From: Kitasatospora sp. NBC_00315
Lineage (GTDB): Bacteria; Actinomycetota; Actinomycetes; Streptomycetales; Streptomycetaceae
Assembly (NCBI RefSeq): GCF_041435095.1
Contig: NZ_CP108025.1
Location: 248,001 to 312,000, forward strand
Direction: 5' to 3'
DNA length: 64,000 nt
Each line of letters starts with the position of its first letter. Positions within the stretch are counted from its first letter, which is position 1. The translations under genes and the position numbers were made by a program. The notes below the pieces were generated by a model. The model made no database searches. It worked only from the letters and a program-made list of their open reading frames with translations, and was not told where the DNA came from. Shown here piece after piece: positions 43,671-53,000 of the stretch.

Positions 43671-44730
43671 CCTTGTTTCCGCACTGCCCCGGGGGAAGGG
43701 GCATGCGGGGATCGCGTATGCGTGACCGGAAACCACCGTCCTTCGTAACTGGGGGGTCTGCGGTGTCCGCCCGGACTGAAGACCTCACGGGCCGGGCGAT
43801 CCTGATGGCGCTCTGTCCCTCCGTTCATCCTCTGTGTGTACTGACCGAACTTCGAACTACTTCGGGTACTGCTGAACTACCAACTACCTCGTACTGCTCC
43901 GGCCCTCGCGGACCGTCCGGTCCGGCAGCCAGCCCCGTCGCCCGTCCCGCTCACCTGCTTTGGCTTAGAACCCCACTGCCAGACTCCCCGGCACGCGCGC
44001 CCGCAGCCCTGACGCCTTCACCGGGATACCTCGTACAACGACTGCCGATACCGCTCGACTTCACCTGCCGGGTACTGCACCTGCTCTTGCCGCGGTACCG
44101 CGTGTGGCGGCCCCTCATCACTGCGGGCCACCCGGCCCGGCCACCGATCCCGTCGCCGCACTTCACCAACCTGGCTTCAGAACCCTGCAACCGTGCCGAC
44201 CTGCGAACCTCTCCCGCCAGTTCGTGTCTGGCGAGTACCTCTCGACTGCTCGCTACGAGAGAAACACTAGCCACGACACCATGCGATGTCTACTCCAACC
44301 AGTACAGATTTTTTCGTGTCCAACGCGAACGCAGTCTTCGCCCCGCGGCCGGGCCGACACGCTCGCAACGGAGGGCCACGCCGGCCCGCCCGCAACGCCG
44401 GCGATGAGCGCGACACCACGAGGGGAGCGGTCGATGGAAGGGCCACGGGCCGATCCTGCGATACGCGCACCCGAGCCGCACACAGAGGCATCCACTGCTC
44501 GCCGCCCTCATCGAAGCCGTCCGCGACCGCAACGAACACGTCCCTGGGACACCGGTCCGCCACTGATCTCCCGACCGACGCACGGCAGGCAGCGCTGATG
44601 GAATGCGTGCTCCTGGGCCCTGTCCTACCGTGATGCGGGAGAGAGAGCCTCACCGAGAGACGCGCCTTGCGCCGACAGCTCCCGACCCTTCGGCCGGGCC
44701 ACAGGCTGGGCAAGCGGCAGGAGGACCACC
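43671..44730. other. Long gene-free stretch with low GC3 and repeated short words
   Basis: About 1 kb without convincing coding sequence. Between 43830 and 44290 the composition is less GC-rich than the neighbouring genes. On the minus strand CAGTAC and GTAGTT recur within 70 nt (43840-43900). The open frames on both strands have codon use unlike the rest of the window. It is most likely the long promoter/leader of the MerR-type gene or a non-coding RNA locus. Confidence 0.4.
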
Positions 44731-45570
44731 ATGGGCACGCAGTCCACCGAAGCCCGCGTCCGTCACTACCTCATGTGCCCTCCGACGTACTTCGACGTGG
44801 AGTACTCCATCAATCCCTGGATGGATCCTGGCCGCCGTCCCGACCGCAGCCGGGCCGCGCGCCAGTGGCAGGCACTGCAGGATGCGCTGTGCGCGCTCGG
44901 GCATGTGGTGGAGGTCGTGGACGCGGCGCCAGGACTGCCGGACATGGTGTTCGCCGCCAACGCCGCCGTTGTGATCGAGGGGCGGGTCCTCGTGGCGACC
45001 TTCCGTCACTCTCAGCGCGCCGGAGAATCGCCGGCTTTCGAGAAGTGGTTCCGGAGCCGGGGATTCGAGCAGGTGCGCTGCGCGGAGAACATCAACGAGG
45101 GTGAGGGCGACCACCTCCTGGCGGGAGGCGTCCTCCTCGCCGGAAACGGCCCACGCACCTCGGCGTCGGCCAACGCCGAGAGTCACCGGTACTTCGGCCT
45201 GCCGGTCGTGGGCCTCACCCTCGTCGACCCGCGCTTCTACCACCTGGACACCGCGCTCGCCGTCCTGGACGACGGCGACGTCATGTACTGGCCGGGGGCC
45301 TTCAGCGAGACCAGCCGCCGAGAGCTGCGGCGGCTCTTCCCCGACGCCCTGCTGGCGGCCGAGGACGACGCGGTCGCCTTCGGAATGAACGCCATCAGCG
45401 ACGGCCGGCACGTCGTCCTGCCCGCCGCCGCGCATGCGCTCGCCGCCAAGCTCTCGGTACGGGGCTACCGCCCACTTCCGGTGGACCTCTGCGAACTGGG
45501 GAAGGCCGGCGGCGGCCCGAAGTGCTGCGTACTCGAGCTGCGCCGTCCACCCCCGCAAGCAGCCGCCTGA
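44731..45570 (+). CDS. Dimethylargininase (DDAH)
   Basis: 279 residues of the guanidino-group-modifying superfamily. N-terminal YLMCPPTYFDVEYSINPWM is typical. The catalytic His171 is in YHLDTALAVL and the catalytic cysteine is Cys265 or Cys266 in GGPKCCVLEL; EGEGD (124-127 region) supplies the acidic pocket. It hydrolyses methylated arginine to citrulline and methylamines. A GGAGGA site precedes the ATG. It is followed 114 nt later by a diiron-type protein gene on the same strand. Confidence 0.9.
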   Translation: MGTQSTEARVRHYLMCPPTYFDVEYSINPWMDPGRRPDRSRAARQWQALQDALCALGHVVEVVDAAPGLPDMVFAANAAVVIEGRVLVATFRHSQRAGESPAFEKWFRSRGFEQVRCAENINEGEGDHLLAGGVLLAGNGPRTSASANAESHRYFGLPVVGLTLVDPRFYHLDTALAVLDDGDVMYWPGAFSETSRRELRRLFPDALLAAEDDAVAFGMNAISDGRHVVLPAAAHALAAKLSVRGYRPLPVDLCELGKAGGGPKCCVLELRRPPPQAAA

Positions 45571-45579
45571 AGCACCACG

Positions 45580-45598
45580 CCCACCGGCTCCCGGTGGG
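45580..45598 (+). terminator. Short hairpin after the DDAH gene
   Basis: CCCACCGG (45580-45587) pairs with CCGGTGGG (45591-45598) across a 3-nt loop. It is a weak terminator, so read-through to the next gene is possible. Confidence 0.4.
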
Positions 45599-45684
45599 TG
45601 GCCCGCGCAGAGGTCTGCTTCGCATCGGCCCCGGTGGGTAGGCGCGCGGTGACCGACGGATCAGGCCGATCAGGAGATTCACTC

Positions 45685-46710
45685 ATGGGTGTCAGCACCG
45701 CAGCCTCCCAGCCGCATCTGCCCGGCGCCCGGGGGCCGCTCTCCCGCGCCGTGATCGAGCTGGTCACCTCCCAGGCACCCCCGTCCACGGCGCCGGTGCC
45801 CGCCGGTGCCCTGGATGACGGGTGGGACGAGGACCACCAGCTGGCCCTCTACCTCTGCTACGAACTGCACTACCGCGGCTTCGCAGGAGTGGACGCCGCC
45901 TGGGAGTGGGATCCCGGACTCCTGGGCCTGCGCGGGCAGCTGGAACAGGCGTTCCTCCGATCGCTGCGCGCCGAGCTCGGGAGCGTTCCGCCGCTGGCTG
46001 ACCAGCTGCGCGAGCTCCTGGTGGAGCCCGTGGACGGCGACGGCCCCTCGTACTTCCTCCTGCGCGGAGGCCAACGCTGGCAGGTCCGCGAATACCTGGT
46101 CCACCGGTCCCTGTACCACCTCAAGGAGGCCGACCCCCAGGCCTGGGTGATCCCCCGCCTGCACGGCGCGGCCCAGGCTGCGCTGGTGGCGATCGAGTAC
46201 GACGAGTACGGCGGAGGGCGCCCCGAGCGCGTCCACTCGCGGCTCTTCGCCGAGATGATGACGGACTTCGACCTGGAGCCGGGGTACGGCCACTACCTGG
46301 ACGCCGTGCCCGCGCCCGCGCTGGCGGTGGTGAACCTGATGTCACTGTTCGCCCTGCACCGCGCGCACCGCGGGGCGCTGGTGGGGCAGTTCGCGGCAGT
46401 GGAGATCACCTCGTCCCCGGGCTCGGCCCGGCTGGCGGCAGCGTTCGAGCGCCTGGGCGCGGGGCCGGCCGGAACGGGGTTCTACCTGGAGCACGTCGAG
46501 GCGGACGCCGTGCACGAGCAGCTGGTGCGGCACGGAGTCATCGAGGCGCTGCTGAAGGACGAGCCGGAGCTCGAGGAGGACATCGCCTTCGGACTGGCCG
46601 CCTCCACATTGGCCGAGGAGCGCCTCGCCCGGCACCTCCTCAGCTGCTGGGAACAGCAGCGCAGCTCCCTGCTCGCACCGCTGGACGACGCTCCGGCGCT
46701 GCTGCCCTGA
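45685..46710 (+). CDS. Haem-oxygenase-like diiron (iron-containing redox) protein
   Basis: 341 residues, helical. Probable metal ligands: Glu136 and His140 (REYLVHRS), Glu171 (VAIEYDEYGGG), His184 (RVHSRLF), and His270, Asp274, His277 in LEHVEADAVHEQ. This pattern fits the haem-oxygenase-like diiron oxidase group (PF14518 type), which includes natural-product oxygenases. The ATG at 45685 has an AGGAG site. It converges on a CDGSH protein and a methyltransferase gene that often accompany it in Streptomyces. Its substrate is unknown. Confidence 0.8.
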   Translation: MGVSTAASQPHLPGARGPLSRAVIELVTSQAPPSTAPVPAGALDDGWDEDHQLALYLCYELHYRGFAGVDAAWEWDPGLLGLRGQLEQAFLRSLRAELGSVPPLADQLRELLVEPVDGDGPSYFLLRGGQRWQVREYLVHRSLYHLKEADPQAWVIPRLHGAAQAALVAIEYDEYGGGRPERVHSRLFAEMMTDFDLEPGYGHYLDAVPAPALAVVNLMSLFALHRAHRGALVGQFAAVEITSSPGSARLAAAFERLGAGPAGTGFYLEHVEADAVHEQLVRHGVIEALLKDEPELEEDIAFGLAASTLAEERLARHLLSCWEQQRSSLLAPLDDAPALLP

Positions 46711-46827
46711 CTGTCGACCGGCTGCCGCCACGCTCCAGCGCCCTGCTCACCCCGGGCGTAACGCGTCACGACGGCCCCGGGGGGAGCGCTGCAGAGTGGC
46801 GGCGCGGGTCCTGCGGCCGGGGCGGCC

Positions 46828-47067
46828 CTACTCGCCGCCGGCTCCGGCGCGCCGGTCGGTCGGCGGGAGGGAGCGACGGCGGTGGCTGGTGTCGCAGAAG
46901 GGGTAGCGGTGGCTGCGCCGGCACAGGCACAGCGCCACCACGGGGCGATCGCTCGTCACGGCCGTGCCGTCCGGGAGCACCACCTCCACGGGGCCCTCCA
47001 CCAGGGCGGGGCCGATGTCGCCGGGCATGGTGACCCGAGTGGGTGGGCGGTCAGTGGGGCCGGACAC
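46828..47067 (-). CDS. CDGSH iron-sulfur domain protein
   Basis: 79 residues. The [2Fe-2S] ligand pattern is complete: CLCRRSHRYPFCDTSH (C-x-C-x8-C-x3-H). N-terminal beta strands (GPALVEGPVEVVLPDG) are typical of single-CDGSH bacterial proteins. It may donate electrons to the neighbouring diiron protein. The GTG at 47067 overlaps the end of the methyltransferase gene by 17 nt, so the two are coupled. Confidence 0.9.
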   Translation of the reverse strand: MSGPTDRPPTRVTMPGDIGPALVEGPVEVVLPDGTAVTSDRPVVALCLCRRSHRYPFCDTSHRRRSLPPTDRRAGAGGE

Positions 47068-47704
47068 CGCGGATCACCACCAGGTCCTCCTCGCGCTCGC
47101 CGGGGGCGACCAGGCCCTGCTCTTCGAGCCAGGTGGCCCGGCCGCTCATGACCGGGCCGAAGGGGATCCTTCGGCGGGCGATCACCTCGGCGTCGAGTCC
47201 GGCCTGCTTCAGTTCCGCGAGGGTTTCCTCGGTTCCGCAGAGAGAGGAGTGCACCATCAGCAGCGTTCCTCCCGGGGTGAGGACGGCGGGTGCCTGGCGG
47301 CAGATGCGGTCCAGCAGGGCGCGGCCGTCGTGCCCGGCGTCCCATGCGCGGGCGATGCCTCGGGTCGGCAGGGACGGTGCCGCCGCGGGAACGTAGGGCG
47401 GGTTGGAGACGACCAGGTCGAAGCGCCGGCGGCGTACCGGCTCCAGGAGGTCGCCGTGCAGCAGGTGGATCCGGCGACGGTTCAGCGCGCTGTTGAGCCA
47501 TGCCGTCGCCAGTGCCCGACGGGAGATGTCGACGGCGGTCACCCGGGCACCGGTGCCGGCCGCGACCAGTGCCACCGCCCCGGTTCCCGTTCCGAGGTCC
47601 AGCACCTCGTCCCCGGGCCGCAGACGCTCGTGGGCGAGGCATTCGACCAGGAGTCGGGTGTCTTCCTGCGCCCGGTAGACACCGGGGGGTTTCATCAGCC
47701 TCAT
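47051..47704 (-). CDS. HemK2/MTQ2-like methyltransferase
   Basis: 217 residues of the class I SAM-dependent fold. DLGTGTGAVALVA binds SAM and VVSNPPYVP is the NPPY motif of Gln/Asn N5-methyltransferases. It lacks the N-terminal helical domain of PrmC, as in MTQ2-like proteins. ATG at 47704 has a GAGAGGGG site. It is coupled to the CDGSH gene. The target may be a protein glutamine or a small molecule. Confidence 0.85.
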   Translation of the reverse strand: MRLMKPPGVYRAQEDTRLLVECLAHERLRPGDEVLDLGTGTGAVALVAAGTGARVTAVDISRRALATAWLNSALNRRRIHLLHGDLLEPVRRRRFDLVVSNPPYVPAAAPSLPTRGIARAWDAGHDGRALLDRICRQAPAVLTPGGTLLMVHSSLCGTEETLAELKQAGLDAEVIARRRIPFGPVMSGRATWLEEQGLVAPGEREEDLVVIRGVRPH

Positions 47705-47904
47705 GCCTCGCGTCTGCCCCTCTCGCCGCGAGCGACACGTCACCGGCGTCGAGCCGGCCGGCCTCCGCTCCAACCCGGACAGCTGCCCCCACATCGCGGC
47801 CCGCCGCCCGGAGCCCGATGCCGAGGACACCCGGCCACCCTCGGAAGCGGAGCGGTGAAAGCCGAGCGTGTAGCGACTGTGTGATCGCGCACGCGGGCGC
47901 CGAC

Positions 47905-48230
47905 CGGCCACCGGCCCCTCCTGCGGCGTGTCGCTGCGGGAGAAGATCACCCACTTCGACCACGAGCGGATCCCGGGCGGGTGGTGCACGCCCGGGGCGC
48001 CGCCGCCCGCGGTGTCTTCCGGGGCTACGGCACGGCCGGAGAGGTGTGCCGGGCGGCCTTCCTCGCGGACGGCGTCGAGGCCCCGGTGTTCGTGCGGTTC
48101 TCCACCGTCCTGGGCTCGCGCGGGTCCGCCGACACGGTACGCGACACCCGCGGCTTCGCGACGAAGTTCTATACCACCGGGGCGTGTTCGACCTCGTCGG
48201 CAACAACATCCCGGTGTCAGCTGGGGCCGG
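47905..48230 (+). pseudogene. Catalase, N-terminal remnant
   Basis: Three frames together give [15 protein letters not shown], then [20 protein letters not shown] and [20 protein letters not shown] with [12 protein letters not shown], then [12 protein letters not shown]. This is the conserved start of clade-2/3 haem catalases, with the catalytic His in VVHARGAA. At least two frameshifts are present and the remaining 80 percent of the enzyme is absent. Confidence 0.8.
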
Positions 48231-48588
48231 CCGGGACGGCGGGCTTGGGATGGGCAGCGTCCTCCGACCGTGGTTGGCCCGGTCGGCCGGCCGTGCTGTT
48301 GACCGAGCTGTTCCTGGAGAGCGGCCCGCTCGACCGCGAGTGGGCGGGCCCGGTCGTCGGCCTGAACGGGCACATCGACGGGCCGCCCGGAGACCGGGCG
48401 GTACGACGGACGACGATCAGTGCTCACAACGGCCAGTCTTCCAGCCCGGCGACTGCGGACTGGCGGCCCGTCAGCGGGCCTCGGCAGGAGCCCCGACCCG
48501 CAGGCGGAGAGGCAGGAAGGGCAGTGCCGGACACACAGTGGATTGCTAGGGTGACCACCAGTCAGGACGGCTCAACGATGGAGGATCC

Positions 48589-49308
48589 GTGAGCTCGCAG
48601 TCTGGAAGTGACCGACCCTACAGTGAGCCGCAATCTCCGCCTGTTCCACCCGTTCCTCCTCATCTCTCCGCTCCTCCTGGCGCGCCCGTCCCGCACCAGC
48701 CGAGGTGGGCATGGTGGGTGGTGGGGATCGCGGTCCCACTGGTCGGCGTCCTCGTCACCGTGCTCGCGAGCCGTCCCGGGGGCGGTCCCACGGCTACCCC
48801 TGGTGGTCCCGCCGGCCCGGCGTCCTCGGCGAACACACAGGTGGCTTCGAACGACCGGCCCCCACCATCGGCGACCAGGTCGGCAGAGGCCAGTCCGGCC
48901 CCACCGGCGCGGGTGTTCTTCGGACCGAAGGAGGTGGTGGTCGATCCGGCGGACAGCAGCTGGAGCACCGGCAACATCGTCCTGGACTCCGCACCGCCCT
49001 TCGGGACTACCGGCCCCGGGTCGGACGTGTCCATCGAGTGGGCCACCGGCACCCCCTCCCTCGGCAACTGGAGTTCCGGCCCGACGCTCGCCCCGTGGCC
49101 CGGTGACGGCCCGGACCCCGATGCGAGCCAGTGCGCCGAGCAGGTCCGCAAGCACGGCACCTACGACGGCGGCTCGATGCCGAAAGGCGCCCGCTTCTGC
49201 GTCCAGACCAGGGAAGGACGAACCGCCCTCCTCCGCGTCACGGTCAGCCCGATCGGCCGTACCCCCCTCCACCTCCAGATCACCGTATGGGACCTGCCCC
49301 AGGGCTAA
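48589..49308 (+). CDS. Membrane-anchored protein with extracytoplasmic beta domain
   Basis: 239 residues. Pro/Ser-rich cytoplasmic N-terminus, one transmembrane helix ([20 protein letters not shown], about 42-61), a disordered Thr/Pro linker, then a beta-rich domain from about 110 with two cysteines (SQCAEQV and RFCVQTREG) that could form a disulfide. No family recognised. GTG at 48589 has a GGAGG site. Confidence 0.75.
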   Translation: MSSQSGSDRPYSEPQSPPVPPVPPHLSAPPGAPVPHQPRWAWWVVGIAVPLVGVLVTVLASRPGGGPTATPGGPAGPASSANTQVASNDRPPPSATRSAEASPAPPARVFFGPKEVVVDPADSSWSTGNIVLDSAPPFGTTGPGSDVSIEWATGTPSLGNWSSGPTLAPWPGDGPDPDASQCAEQVRKHGTYDGGSMPKGARFCVQTREGRTALLRVTVSPIGRTPLHLQITVWDLPQG

Positions 49309-49384
49309 GCCGGCCAGCGGGGACCGTTCCGGCACGACGATCGCTCCGCTGGACGACGGGTGGGGCGTGGTGACGGTCGGGTGG

Positions 49385-50365
49385 TCAGCGTGCCGTCATC
49401 GGCTCCGGTGCGGTGTGGGCGCGACGGTAGGCCAGCGGTGACAGGCCCAGGTACGTGTGGAAGTGCTTGCGCAGGGCGACGGGGTCGCCGAAGCCGCAGG
49501 CGGTGGCGACCCGTGCGACGGTCAGGTCGGTGGACTCCAGCAGCAGGCGCGCGTGTGCCAGCCGCCGCTGCGCCAGCCATTTCAGCGGGCTGCTGCCCAC
49601 CTCGCCGCGGAACCGCCGGGTGAACGTGCGCACGCTCATGTGCGCGTGCTGGGCCATGTCCTCCAGTGTGACCGGCTCGGCCAGCCGGGCGAGCGCCCAC
49701 TGCCGGGTCGCCGAAGTGGAACGGTCGGTGTCCTGCGGAACCGGATGCTCGATGAACTGCGCCTGCCCGCCCTCGCGCCACGGCGCCACCACGCAGCGCC
49801 GCGCGGCGGCCGAGGCCACCGCCGCCCCGTGGTCCAGACGGACCAGGTGCAGGCACAGGTCGATGCCGGCCGCTCCGCCGGCGGACGTCAGGACGCGTCC
49901 GTTGTCGACGAACAGCACGTCCGGATCGACCTCGACGTCGGGGAACAACCGCGCGAGCGCGTCACACAGCGCCCAGTGCGTGGTGGCCCGCCCACCGTCC
50001 AGCAGACCGGCCGCCGCGAGCAGGAAGGCCGAGGTGCACAGGCTGACGATGCGGGCCCGCGGCCCTATCCGGGCCAGCGCCGCGGCGAGTTCAGCAGGCA
50101 GCGCGCCGGTCGTGAGCAGGTGCTCGCCGGGCTCCTGCGTGGCGAGCACGACGGTGTCCGCGGTCTCCAGCAGCGACTCGTCGTGGTCGACGACGATCCG
50201 GTAGTCCTCGTGCGTGCGTACCGGCCGGCCGCCGAGGGAGCAGGTGCTGACGGAGTACAGACGAGTCCCGTCCGGTTCACAGGCCTCGTTGAACACCCGG
50301 GCCGGGATACCCAGGTCCAGCGGCAGGACTCCGTCGAGGGCGAGAACGGCGACACGATGTGGCAT
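49385..50365 (-). CDS. GlxA-type AraC-family regulator
   Basis: 326 residues. A DJ-1/PfpI-like N-terminal domain (RVAVLALDGVLPLDLGIPAR, SLCTSAFLLAAAGLLDG) is followed by the double helix-turn-helix AraC domain (LEDMAQHAHMSVRTFTRRFR, ACGFGDPVALRKHF). ATG at 50365 is chosen over an upstream extension. It is divergent from the quinone-reductase-type gene across 113 nt and probably controls it. Confidence 0.9.
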   Translation of the reverse strand: MPHRVAVLALDGVLPLDLGIPARVFNEACEPDGTRLYSVSTCSLGGRPVRTHEDYRIVVDHDESLLETADTVVLATQEPGEHLLTTGALPAELAAALARIGPRARIVSLCTSAFLLAAAGLLDGGRATTHWALCDALARLFPDVEVDPDVLFVDNGRVLTSAGGAAGIDLCLHLVRLDHGAAVASAAARRCVVAPWREGGQAQFIEHPVPQDTDRSTSATRQWALARLAEPVTLEDMAQHAHMSVRTFTRRFRGEVGSSPLKWLAQRRLAHARLLLESTDLTVARVATACGFGDPVALRKHFHTYLGLSPLAYRRAHTAPEPMTAR

Positions 50366-50478
50366 GGCTGGAATGGTACGACAGATGACCTCCCGGCCAC
50401 TCATCCGCCTCCGGCAGCGCACGCCACTCTTGCTTTCACCGGGATCACCGTCCCGGCGAAGGAAACAGTGAGACGGAC

Positions 50479-51474
50479 ATGAGCGAGGACGACATGAGCG
50501 AGCACACCGTGAGCGAACACACCATGCGGGCTGTCACCGTCAGGGAGTTCGGCGGGCCGCAGGTGCTGACCGTCGAGGAGGTCGCACGCCCCGAGCCGTT
50601 GCCGACCGAGGTGCTGGTGCGGGTGCACGCGGCCGGCGTCAACCCGGTGGACTGGAAGACCCGCGAGGGACAGGGCATGGCGGGGCTGCAGACGTTCCCG
50701 CTGACCCTGGGCTGGGACGTCTCCGGCGTCGTCGAGGAGGTCGGCTTCGGCGTCACCACCCTCGCGCCCGGCGACGAGGTGTACGGCATGCCGTGGTTCC
50801 CGCGCGCCGCGAACGCCTACGCCGAGTACGTGACCGCCCCGGCCCGCCAGTGGGCCCGCAAGCCGGCCACCCTGGACCACGTGCACGCGGCGGCCGTGCC
50901 GCTGGCGGCGCTGACCGCCTGGCAGGCCCTGGTCGACACCGCCCACGTGCAGGCCGGCCGGCGCGTCCTCATCACGGCCGCCGCCGGCGGCGTGGGCCAT
51001 TTCGCGGTCCAGTTCGCCCGGCACCTGGGCGCCCACGTGATCGCCACCGCCGGCGCCGCACGCCACCCGTGGCTCAAGGAGCTCGGCGCCGACGAGACCG
51101 TCGACTACACCACCACCCGCTTCGAGGACGCCATCGAGGACGTCGACGTCGTCGTCGACCTGGTGGGCGACGCCCATGACCGGACCAGCACCCGCTCGCT
51201 GAGGGTCCTGCGTCCGGGCGGTCTGCTGGTGGCCGTCCCGGCCGGTGTCTCCTCGGAACTGGCCGCGGCCGCCGAGGCGGCGGGAGTGCGGGTCACTCCG
51301 TTCCTGGTCGAGCCGGACGGCGCGGCGCTGACCACGATCGCGGGCCTGATCGACGCCGGCGAGGTCGCCGTCGAGGTGGCGCAGACGTTCCCGCTGGAGC
51401 AGGCCGGCGCGGCCCACACCCGGGGAGAGACCGGCCGCACCCGCGGCAAGCTGGTCCTCACCGTCGCCGACTGA
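50479..51474 (+). CDS. MDR-superfamily NADPH quinone reductase-like enzyme
   Basis: 331 residues. GroES-like N-domain (VHAAGVNPVDWKTREGQG) and Rossmann domain with AAAGGVGHFAVQFARHLGA. There are no zinc-binding cysteines, as in zeta-crystallin-like quinone reductases. The first 15 residues hold three closely related MSEH-like repeats and alternative starts; the folded protein starts at MRAVTVREFG (50524). Divergent from the GlxA-type regulator. Confidence 0.88.
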   Translation: MSEDDMSEHTVSEHTMRAVTVREFGGPQVLTVEEVARPEPLPTEVLVRVHAAGVNPVDWKTREGQGMAGLQTFPLTLGWDVSGVVEEVGFGVTTLAPGDEVYGMPWFPRAANAYAEYVTAPARQWARKPATLDHVHAAAVPLAALTAWQALVDTAHVQAGRRVLITAAAGGVGHFAVQFARHLGAHVIATAGAARHPWLKELGADETVDYTTTRFEDAIEDVDVVVDLVGDAHDRTSTRSLRVLRPGGLLVAVPAGVSSELAAAAEAAGVRVTPFLVEPDGAALTTIAGLIDAGEVAVEVAQTFPLEQAGAAHTRGETGRTRGKLVLTVAD

Positions 51475-51711
51475 CCACCCTCACGAGAAGTTCGAAGTCG
51501 CAGCGAGTATCACGAGATCCCCCGCCACCAGGCGCGGCCCGGGCTCCGCGAGGAGCGGGTGCGCCACCTGGAGGACGCCGTCATCCTGTTCCGAGCCTCC
51601 GAGAAGGCCGTCCTCGCCCGCGTGGTCCCCACCCCGGCGTCACCGCTGCGGTGGCCGGCCCCGGGCCGCTTCATCCGCCAGCCGCACAGACACAGCGACG
51701 AAGGACCTTTC

Positions 51712-52158
51712 ATGAACACCCACACACTCCGCAAATCGGCCCCCGCCTCGTCGGTCACCCAGGCCGCCGCCGGCGCACTCATCGCGGCGGTCCACACCGT
51801 CGCCGCCCGGATCGGCTTCACGGCGGCCGTCGCCGTCACCGACCAGGCAGGACATCTGAAGGCGTTCGACCGGGCCGACGAGGCGCCCTTCCTCACCGCC
51901 GAGGTCGCCCTCGACAAGGCCTGGACAGCGGCCTCCTTCCGCATCCCCACCCATACGTGGAACGACTACCTCGCCGACCCCCAGGTCGCACCACTGGCCG
52001 GCCACCCTCGCCTGACGGCCGTCGGCGGCGGCTATCCGATCTTGGAGAACGGCCGGTGCATCGGGGGGCTGGGAATCTCCGGCGGCAGCTACCAGCAGGA
52101 CCGACAGGCCGCCGAGGAGGCCCTGACCGCCCTCGGGTTCGAGCTGTCCGGCCATTGA
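51712..52158 (+). CDS. GlcG/HbpS-family haem-binding-like protein
   Basis: 148 residues. The HbpS/GlcG pattern is clear: TAAVAVTDQAGHLKAFDRAD, ALDKAWTAASF and VGGGYPILENGRCIGGLGIS. There is no signal peptide. Function is uncertain: haem binding, or a cofactor-sensing role in oxidoreductase operons. It is 237 nt after the quinone reductase gene; the bases in between contain a decayed-looking open frame. Confidence 0.85.
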   Translation: MNTHTLRKSAPASSVTQAAAGALIAAVHTVAARIGFTAAVAVTDQAGHLKAFDRADEAPFLTAEVALDKAWTAASFRIPTHTWNDYLADPQVAPLAGHPRLTAVGGGYPILENGRCIGGLGISGGSYQQDRQAAEEALTALGFELSGH

Positions 52159-52186
52159 CCGACCACCGGAGCCCCGGTCGGCCGCT

Positions 52187-52837
52187 CTACGGCGTGCTGG
52201 GCGAGCGGGTCAGCCGCAGGTGTGGCGCCGGCGGCAGCGAGGTGGGCGCTGCCGCCTCCGGTGCGGTGCGGAACGCCTCGATCACATAGGCGGCGAAGCG
52301 GCGGGAGGCCGTGACCCGGGCCGCACGCGGCGTGTCCTGGAGGCCCCGGTGGGCCATGAGCATGAGGACCAGGTCGTCGACGACGAAGTCGGAGCGCAGT
52401 TGGCCGGTCTTCTGGGCACGGCGGGCCAGCTCGCCGACGGCGCGCAGTGTCTGCTCCCGGTCGGCGGCGAAGTCCATGGCCTCGGGGAAGGCCGTCATGA
52501 AGGCGTCGGCGAATCCGCGGCTGTGCGCGTGGAGTTCGCAGATCCGCTCGACCAGGCTCCGGAATCCGTGCCACGGGTCCGACTCCGAGTCCGCAAGAGC
52601 GTCGCGAACGGCGCCCTGGCAGCTCCGACGCTGCTCGGCGAAGGTCTCCACGACCAGTGCCTGCTTGGTCGGGAAGTGCCGGTACAGCGTGGCGGGGCCG
52701 ACGCCCGCATGCCGGGCGACCTCGCGCATGGGTGCGCTCAGGCCCTCGTCGCCGAACACCGCGCGAGCGGCGGCCAGGATGCGGGCCCGGTTGTCGCGGG
52801 TGTCGGAGCGCACGGTCCGAGGCAATTGGTCGGTCAT
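52187..52837 (-). CDS. TetR-family repressor
   Basis: 216 residues. Helix-turn-helix with ILAAARAVFGDEGLSAPMRE and VGPATLYRHFPTKQALV. The C-terminal ligand domain (FADAFMTAFPEAMDFAADRE) matches the SACE_7040-like group. It is divergent from the MDR gene at 53001 across 163 nt and very likely represses it. It converges with the HbpS-like gene, whose stop lies 29 nt away. Confidence 0.9.
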   Translation of the reverse strand: MTDQLPRTVRSDTRDNRARILAAARAVFGDEGLSAPMREVARHAGVGPATLYRHFPTKQALVVETFAEQRRSCQGAVRDALADSESDPWHGFRSLVERICELHAHSRGFADAFMTAFPEAMDFAADREQTLRAVGELARRAQKTGQLRSDFVVDDLVLMLMAHRGLQDTPRAARVTASRRFAAYVIEAFRTAPEAAAPTSLPPAPHLRLTRSPSTP

Positions 52838-53000
52838 CGTTTCTCACTTTAGCCAAACGGACGGGGCTGCCCGCTACGGTCCGATGGCGGTGCTGCCACC
52901 GCGTCCCGGTCCCTCACCGGTGCCGGCCGGCTTCCGGGGCCGGCTCGACGCCCTCGGCCGCGGCACCCGCGAACCGCCCCGCAACCGACCAGGAGCAGAG

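Noticed and set aside
43673..44407. Plus-strand open frame of 244 codons upstream of DDAH
   Set aside because: Codon use is atypical, there is no ribosome site and no domain; the stretch looks like a leader or RNA locus on the other strand.
51475..51711. A possible extra gene between the quinone reductase and HbpS-like genes
   Set aside because: One frame looks weakly coding (HLEDAVILFRASEKAVL), but it lacks a ribosome site and a recognisable family, so it is at most a remnant.
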